A DNA stretch of 64,000 nucleotides from Yponomeuta sedellus. Lineage: Eukaryota > Arthropoda > Insecta > Lepidoptera > Yponomeutidae. Under the pieces are notes generated by a model. That model saw only the letters and a program-made list of their open reading frames with translations, was not told the DNA's origin and did not search any database. The stretch is from assembly GCA_934045075.1 (NCBI GenBank), contig OW203744.1:4241501-4305500 (forward strand). The letters run 5' to 3'. This document shows, piece by piece, positions 58,720-64,000 of this stretch (within the stretch, counting starts at the first letter, position 1; every line of letters begins with the position of its first letter). The translations under genes and the position numbers were made by a program.

Positions 58720-59226
58720 GCCGGTACACATAAACTTGATACGACGTCGTGTCGTACCACGATGCGGCGTCGTTTCACGATGCGACGTTGCGTCGTGGGA
58801 ATCTTAGACGAGCATCGTAAAAAACTACGCCGCGACATCGTAACGTGCCACGATACACGGCACGACGTCGCGTCGTAGAAACTCACGATGCGTTCCTGTG
58901 TTCAGGTCAGTTGTTATTCAAAATTCAAAGATGACGGACGCTATTGAGGTCGCTCATTTAATAACGTTAGTCGAGCAGCGTCCCGTACTATGGGACAAAA
59001 CATCTGAAGAATATAAGAATTTTGAATAACAACTGACCTGAACACAGGAACGCATCGTGAATTTCTATGACGCGACGTCGTGCCGCGTATCGTGGCACGT
59101 TACGATGTCGCGGCGTAGTTTTTTACGATGCTCGTCGTAGATTCCCACTACGCGACGTCGCATCGTGAAACGACGCCGCATCGTGGTACGACACGACGTC
59201 GTATCGTGTTTATGTGTCCCGGCCCT
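58720..59226. mobile_element. Harbinger-like foldback element with MADF fragment
   Basis: Inverted arms of about 210 bp start gggccggtacacataaac and end gtttatgtgtcccggccc. They are packed with acgacgtcgt-like motifs. Flanks are TGA (left) and TAA (right), close to the 3-bp TWA duplications of PIF/Harbinger elements. The loop carries a small ORF (58931-59029). Confidence 0.7.
58931..59029 (+). pseudogene. Start of a MADF-domain protein (truncated)
   Basis: A 32-residue reading begins MTDAIEVAHLITLVEQRPVL and continues WDKTSEEYKNFE before TAA. LIxLVxxRPxLWD is the hallmark start of MADF (Adf-1-type) DNA-binding domains, which PIF/Harbinger elements carry as a second protein. The remainder of the domain is missing where the second arm begins. 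Confidence 0.6.
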
Positions 59227-59795
59227 AAGTAAGTATATGGCCAAATAGAGTGCGTTAATGCCAAGTACTGACCAATCGACCGAATGCGTAGGTGCAAAAG
59301 GATTTGTGAGATGAACGGAACTTTCGCGATTCGTCACATGAAACATAGACCACCTTAGCGAGAAGCCACAAGCGATTTAACTGACTTTCGTTATTCGTCA
59401 CATTATAATTGTAGTCGCATACGGCATTAGTCACAATATGATATTGACACATTCGCATTAACCCAAATTCTTATTCGAGGCACGAGTGTACAATTACTGC
59501 CAACATACCTAAGATTTCGAGGTAGATAATTGTTATGAAACCTCTTCTGAAGGGTGTTGATAAAATTACTTTACTGGGTAATCGATTTAAGTTAGCAGCA
59601 CCCCAAAGCGCCCTAAATAATCCCTGCCACGGCACTACGGTCGTGTGCAGCAGCTTTTACTCGTATTCTTAATGTTGGTCTGTACACGACAAAAACAAGT
59701 AATTACATCGTATGGACGTAATTAGCACTTGAACGACTAGAAGCAACAGCTCAAATTAGATTATCACATTATACACAACTAGATTTTGAGATATA

Positions 59796-60241
59796 CAGGG
59801 TGTCCAAAAAAATTGTGTCGAGCGGAAGTCCAGAGATAGAGCACTACCAGCTAGGGGTACCCGAATCACCCCCATGTTTTTTTAACCCCCATGGGTTTTG
59901 TAAATAAATAAAATGTACGTTTCGCGATTTTTTGTAGTTTTCCAGTTATAATTTTACTGTCTCTCTTGACCGAAAGGACATTATTGGCTACAGAGCCGTG
60001 AATTATTAAGAACATGTTTTATTTTTTATTTCAAAATAAGTCAATATTATGGCTGGCAAACACAAACTCAATTGTGGGTTAAACTGAAATTAAGAATGGC
60101 AATTTTAGTAAAATACGAAAAAAAAAATATTTGTCGATAAGTACAAAAAATCGCGGAACATAACATGGGGGTGATTCTGGTACCCCTAGGGGTGTTGTAT
60201 CTGTGGACTTCCGCTTGACACTGTTTTTTGGGACACCCGGT
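59796..60241. mobile_element. Mariner-like non-autonomous element
   Basis: Ends acagggtgtccaaaaaaatt and ttttttgggacacccggt, extending through about 85 bp with paired gcggaagtcc / ggacttccgc and aggggtaccc blocks. No ORF of use inside. Confidence 0.68.
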
Positions 60242-61149
60242 GACATGGATAGCGCGTCTAAAAATGTAAATACGAGTATGAACATACAACATTGACGACC
60301 TACCTACTTAATTTAATTCACCCCAAATTCTGAAAGGTTGACGACCTAGTCGCGTAGCGAGGCTGAAAAACCCAACGATCCATTATCTCACATAGTCCAG
60401 ACGCTAAGGGGTAAAATATGAATGCCATCAACCATTCAGAATTCAGAATACAGCCGAAACACAAAAAGGCACCGTCCTACACACCGCGATATTTCAGTAG
60501 TGTTACATACATAATTATTGGGAAAGCTCTTAGTCGACAGGTCATTTTAAGCTTCTTTCTGGCATACCTATTCATACTGAAATAATAGTCCTGACGCCCC
60601 ATGCAGACACCAACCAACATCTCCAACACATTAGTGCATTTCAAGTTAAATTGAAATCCACTGAAAAAATACGTTGTTTAAAATAATAAGACATTAATCT
60701 TGTCAGTTATATTGCCTTACTCAGAAGTTAGCATTCTCTGAATTACTCTCCTTTCTTTTTCTCTTATTCGTGGTAAGCGATGCTGGTTGTACAATTACTT
60801 AAAATACTTCAATGTTACTTAAGATGATGTTACCACTCTTAGTACAATTGCTTGTTTACCCTAATAAAAAATAAATCCACAATCGTCTATCACGGGACTC
60901 CTCCGGGACTACATGCTCATTCAGCCGCTACCAGCAACGGAAAAGAGGATCCTGTGTAAATACACCTGTATATGCATCCGAAACTATGAGATGCGCGGCG
61001 TATACAGAATATAGTGTTTGGCATGTTAGTTTTAAACTAACAATGTAATTTAAAGTCTGTCAAAGTCTGTGGTAAAAGGAAAGACAAAACCACAGACTAT
61101 TAATCTGTAATAGATTTTGACACAAGTGTTTTAGAGGAAGGAGTTTCGC

Positions 61150-61410
61150 AGCATGGAAAAGAGCTAGGTAAGAGCTAGCGATAGTCACGGGATGGTCACC
61201 CATCCAGGCTATCATGAAATGGCCGTCGCTAAGCCATATCAGAGGCCTTATGGGCGGCTTGATAACGTCTGCAAGTAAGGCCCAACACTGTCTTACAATC
61301 CTCCACCAACCCGGACTTGGCCCCCGTTTTGAAGTATGGCCTAACCTTCCTGCGATGCAGGAAGAGGCCCGCGCCCCAGCAGTGGGGACATACATACAGG
61401 CACACATTGC
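61150..61410 (+). mobile_element. Family B SINE
   Basis: A residual promoter-side part (gtcacgggatggtcacccat) is rearranged against the body gaggccttatgggcggcttg through gtggggacatacat. Confidence 0.7.
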
Positions 61411-61479
61411 TTGTGGTCCCACACTAGGATGTCCTGTGTCGTGGGAACCAGAAACACCGGTTTCTGGTTCCCACGACAC

Positions 61480-61605
61480 ACGGTCTTGGATGTTTACATC
61501 ACAATCATGTAAACATCCAATACCTGGGGTTTTTTTCTGTCCCCAGCCGGGGTTAGAACCCGGGACCGCATAGTAGGCAGATGCGCAGTCGCTGTGCCAC
61601 AAAGG
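61480..61605 (-). mobile_element. Family G SINE
   Basis: On the minus strand the head gacctttgtggcacagcgac and the B-box region gggttctaaccccggctggg match the copy at 4573. Confidence 0.65.
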
Positions 61606-61614
61606 TCGTCAAAA

Positions 61615-62580
61615 AGACCGAAAGTGTTCTAAACTTGCGAAATGACAGCTCTGCTACAGCAGTGATGCAGAGAATGCGTCGGGCGTCACGCAATCTTTTC
61701 TTATTCAATTAATCAAGTCCATGGACTGATTGCAACCAGTAGCAACACTACTAAAATTTCAAGGTGTATAATGCACACTCATTATTGCTGTGAACATTAC
61801 TTAATTTTACGATGAAAAAGTCAATTAATCTAAGCAGCTAAAGTAAAATCACTCAGTAGTCAGATTCACGAGGCTATCTCATAAGAGCAAATGTAAATAC
61901 AACTTTGTGCGCGTGGCTTCAGAGGTCAATTTCGGTTAGCACATCTATTTTAAATCATGCAATTGATTGCGAGCGTTCAAAGCTACAGCTAAAGCGTTTT
62001 CACAGTAGGATTCTTTTTACAAAGTACATTTTACATTACAGTAATAATATTAAGGTTCATAAAATTTTGAAAGGACACGGTTTCAATCTAAAATTCTTAA
62101 ATACTGACAAAGTTAGAGACTACGGTACAAGTACAAAAATACCGGCGAAGTGTGAACACGTTTGGTGTATGGAGACCTTTATTATTTTTTATGTAACCTG
62201 TGGCGAGCACATGTCAACTTTGCGCGCGCACTACAAACTCCAATATTCCTGCATCGCGCAATCAAAGTGTTTCAATGAAATACCACAAATATAACGTCCG
62301 ACTAACAATAGTTGGACCGGCCGTGCCCAGGCATACGATCTGCCTGGCGGGAAATTTCTATTTATAGTGGAAGAGCACGATCACCCGCTCTTCCCAATAT
62401 ACTCCCACTGCAGGGCACAACCCTTCTCTCTGAGAGAGAGAATTTGGGCTTAAATACCACGCGTGCCCGCGGATTGGCAATTTCAAACGCTGAGGTATTT
62501 AAATATCACAATCACTTAGGTTTCCTCACGATGTTTACCTTCACAGTTAGCGAGTAGTAACTTCACAAATGTATATAATT
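61615..62580. other. DNA without recognisable gene
   Basis: A 129-codon open frame starts at 61905, but its composition and lack of family motifs give no support for coding. A SINE-body scrap (cctcacgatgtttaccttca) lies near 62522. Confidence 0.5.
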
Positions 62581-62582
62581 AT

Positions 62583-62900
62583 ATTATTTTTAATGCACTA
62601 ACCTGTGCTAAGGACAATTTATAAAACCTATTTAGACTAAAACTTCGTAAGCACAACACATTGTAGACTTTTAGTCCGGATCTACTTACGGGCGGGAAAC
62701 CTGGTCGGACTCTTCCGATTTAACAACACCCGTAAGTAGATCCGGACTAAAAGTCTACAACGTACTTAGAGGCTAAAAATTCCACCCATGCCGGGATTCG
62801 AACCCGCGACCTCTGGCTTTCCGTGCCAGCGCTCTTTCCAACTGAGCTAATGAGCGGCATGGGTGAAATTTTTAGCCTCTAAATTGGTTTTTAAAAATGT
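62583..62900. mobile_element. Family A SINE carrying a nested palindromic element
   Basis: A minus-strand SINE (tail from 62583, tRNA-like part 62769-62855) is split at its tail by a foldback element at about 62637-62763. A second plus-strand tail piece follows (62856-62900). Confidence 0.8.
62637..62763 (-). mobile_element. Palindromic element, family P, short copy inside a SINE
   Basis: Arms shortened to about 45 bp, with the central part lost; tail ctaaaacttcgtaagcacaa on the left. Confidence 0.8.
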
Positions 62901-62989
62901 ATATTACTTAGCTAACAAAGTCACTTGCACACACCCGGGCTGGGAATCCATAAACAAATATAATTCTGGGATAATTTCAAGTGGCTACC

Positions 62990-63115
62990 ATTACGGTACC
63001 AAAAATACCCTTTAAAATTACGACGGACGGACAGACAGACAGACGAAGGGCGGAGCTGAATAACAGGGTCCCGTTTCGCACTCTTCGGGTACGGAACCCC
63101 AAAAAATCCCATTTC
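62990..63115 (-). repeat. Common insect repeat end with (CAGA)n
   Basis: acggacagacagacagacga followed by cagggtcccgtttcgcactc and gggtacggaaccccaaaaaa; a widespread lepidopteran repeat motif. Confidence 0.55.
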
Positions 63116-63354
63116 CATACCGTGCCCGTCGGCCACTCGTGACCGGGCTTTTTTTGCGCTAGTACTGTAGTCTTTAACCATGTGTATTAAGGTTAATTTT
63201 AGCTTGTAACGTCGTGCCCGCGCGTCGCCAGACCGATGTAATACGCGTTGCCCTTAAATCTGTCCAACAGTCAAAAGGAGCCTGCTTCATAAAACTACAA
63301 TTTGTATTTATTATGACAATTCGAGGTACATTGCGTGAAAGAGCACTTGTTATA

Positions 63355-63625
63355 TTCTTTTTACTGCCCCAACCCGTGTTAAAGACAATTTTAAAAACCT
63401 ATTTAGAGGCTAAAAATTCCACCCGTGCCGGAACTCGAACCCGCGACCTCTGGCTAACCGTGCCAGCGCTTTCCCAATTGAGCTAATGGGCGAATACCGG
63501 CATCAGTGAAATTTCGAACCTCTTTACAATACTCTCTGTATTACGTATAGGCAGCGAAATCTGGCTGTAGTAATTTGCATCACTTCCAGCCCCGAGTACC
63601 TACTTTGCAGTTAGGTTTTGCAATG
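63355..63625 (-). mobile_element. Family A SINE
   Basis: Near-complete minus-strand copy, including gaacccgcgacctctggcta and the 5' flank down to cctaactgcaaagtaggtac. Confidence 0.88.
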
Positions 63626-64000
63626 CACGTCAAAATGTCAAAGTAAACCATCAATTTTAGTTCATTGAGCCAAGATCAGAATGACTTAACGAGATTCAGT
63701 AAGGAACCATCAGACCTCGCACTTACGCCGTGCACGATAAGATCCATCGGCCGCCTACGAAACCAACGCTACGTAACTAGTTACGTGACACGAATTGTTG
63801 TTCTTACTACGAAACCGGTTACGTACAAAGAACTTTGTTCTGTCTACGAAACTGGTTTAAACAAACTCGTAGAAAGAAGAATATTTCTTTCAATAGGCTT
63901 CTACTGACTGCGTTTATTGACTAGAGGAAGATGGCAGGCTCGTGCCCCTGGAGACGTATATAAATTTAATTTATAAAAGAGCTCGGCTTTCAGGAGGTTC

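Noticed and set aside
58668..59346. Open frames rich in Arg/Asp in the foldback arms
   Set aside because: They reflect the acgacgtcgt motif of the arms and differ in each frame.
61905..62294. 129-residue open frame
   Set aside because: No family motif or exon-like context was seen, and the composition is that of random AT-rich DNA.

Overview
The window is eukaryotic and almost certainly from the genome of a moth or butterfly. The evidence is AT-rich DNA, small exons with GT-AG junctions, insect-type orthologues, and a dense load of repeats of lepidopteran type: tRNA-derived SINEs, Helitron-like ends, an RTE-like LINE tail with an RWFGHVERM motif, and TTAA-flanked piggyBac remnants. There is no bacterial or organellar content.

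Four protein-coding genes can be assembled by reading exon junctions. (1) At 956-3522 (+) lie the last two exons of a diverged roadblock-type dynein light chain; its first exons lie left of the window. (2) At 3952-11297 (+) is a complete seven-exon, 391-residue KH-domain RNA-binding protein of the Sam68/SLM (KHDRBS, fly qkr58E) class. (3) At 17773-19684 (-) is a complete four-exon, 97-residue roadblock dynein light chain (robl/DYNLRB), with the same exon pattern as gene 1. (4) At 22002-43012 (+) is a complete eleven-exon, 480- or 494-residue SH3BP5/parcas homologue (Rab11-GEF family, long coiled coil). Genes 2 and 3 are tail to tail; genes 3 and 4 are head to head.

From about 43.4 kb to 64 kb I see no confident gene. 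This part is a mosaic of mobile elements: tRNA-derived SINEs, a probable 5S-rRNA-derived SINE, palindromic (foldback) elements, a Harbinger-like foldback carrying the start of a MADF domain, mariner-like and hAT-like MITEs, and a 25-30 bp minisatellite.

The most unusual signal is in the SH3BP5 gene. Its exon boundaries have been tandemly copied three separate times. Thirteen decoy units carrying the exon 6 acceptor lie directly before the real exon 6. Six partial copies of the exon 10 acceptor and start lie before the real exon 10. Degenerate copies of the end of the last exon follow the stop codon. The decoys are in the correct reading phase but run into stops, or shift frame, so their use would truncate the protein. 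All exon models rest on splice-site reading and recognition of families, not on transcripts.
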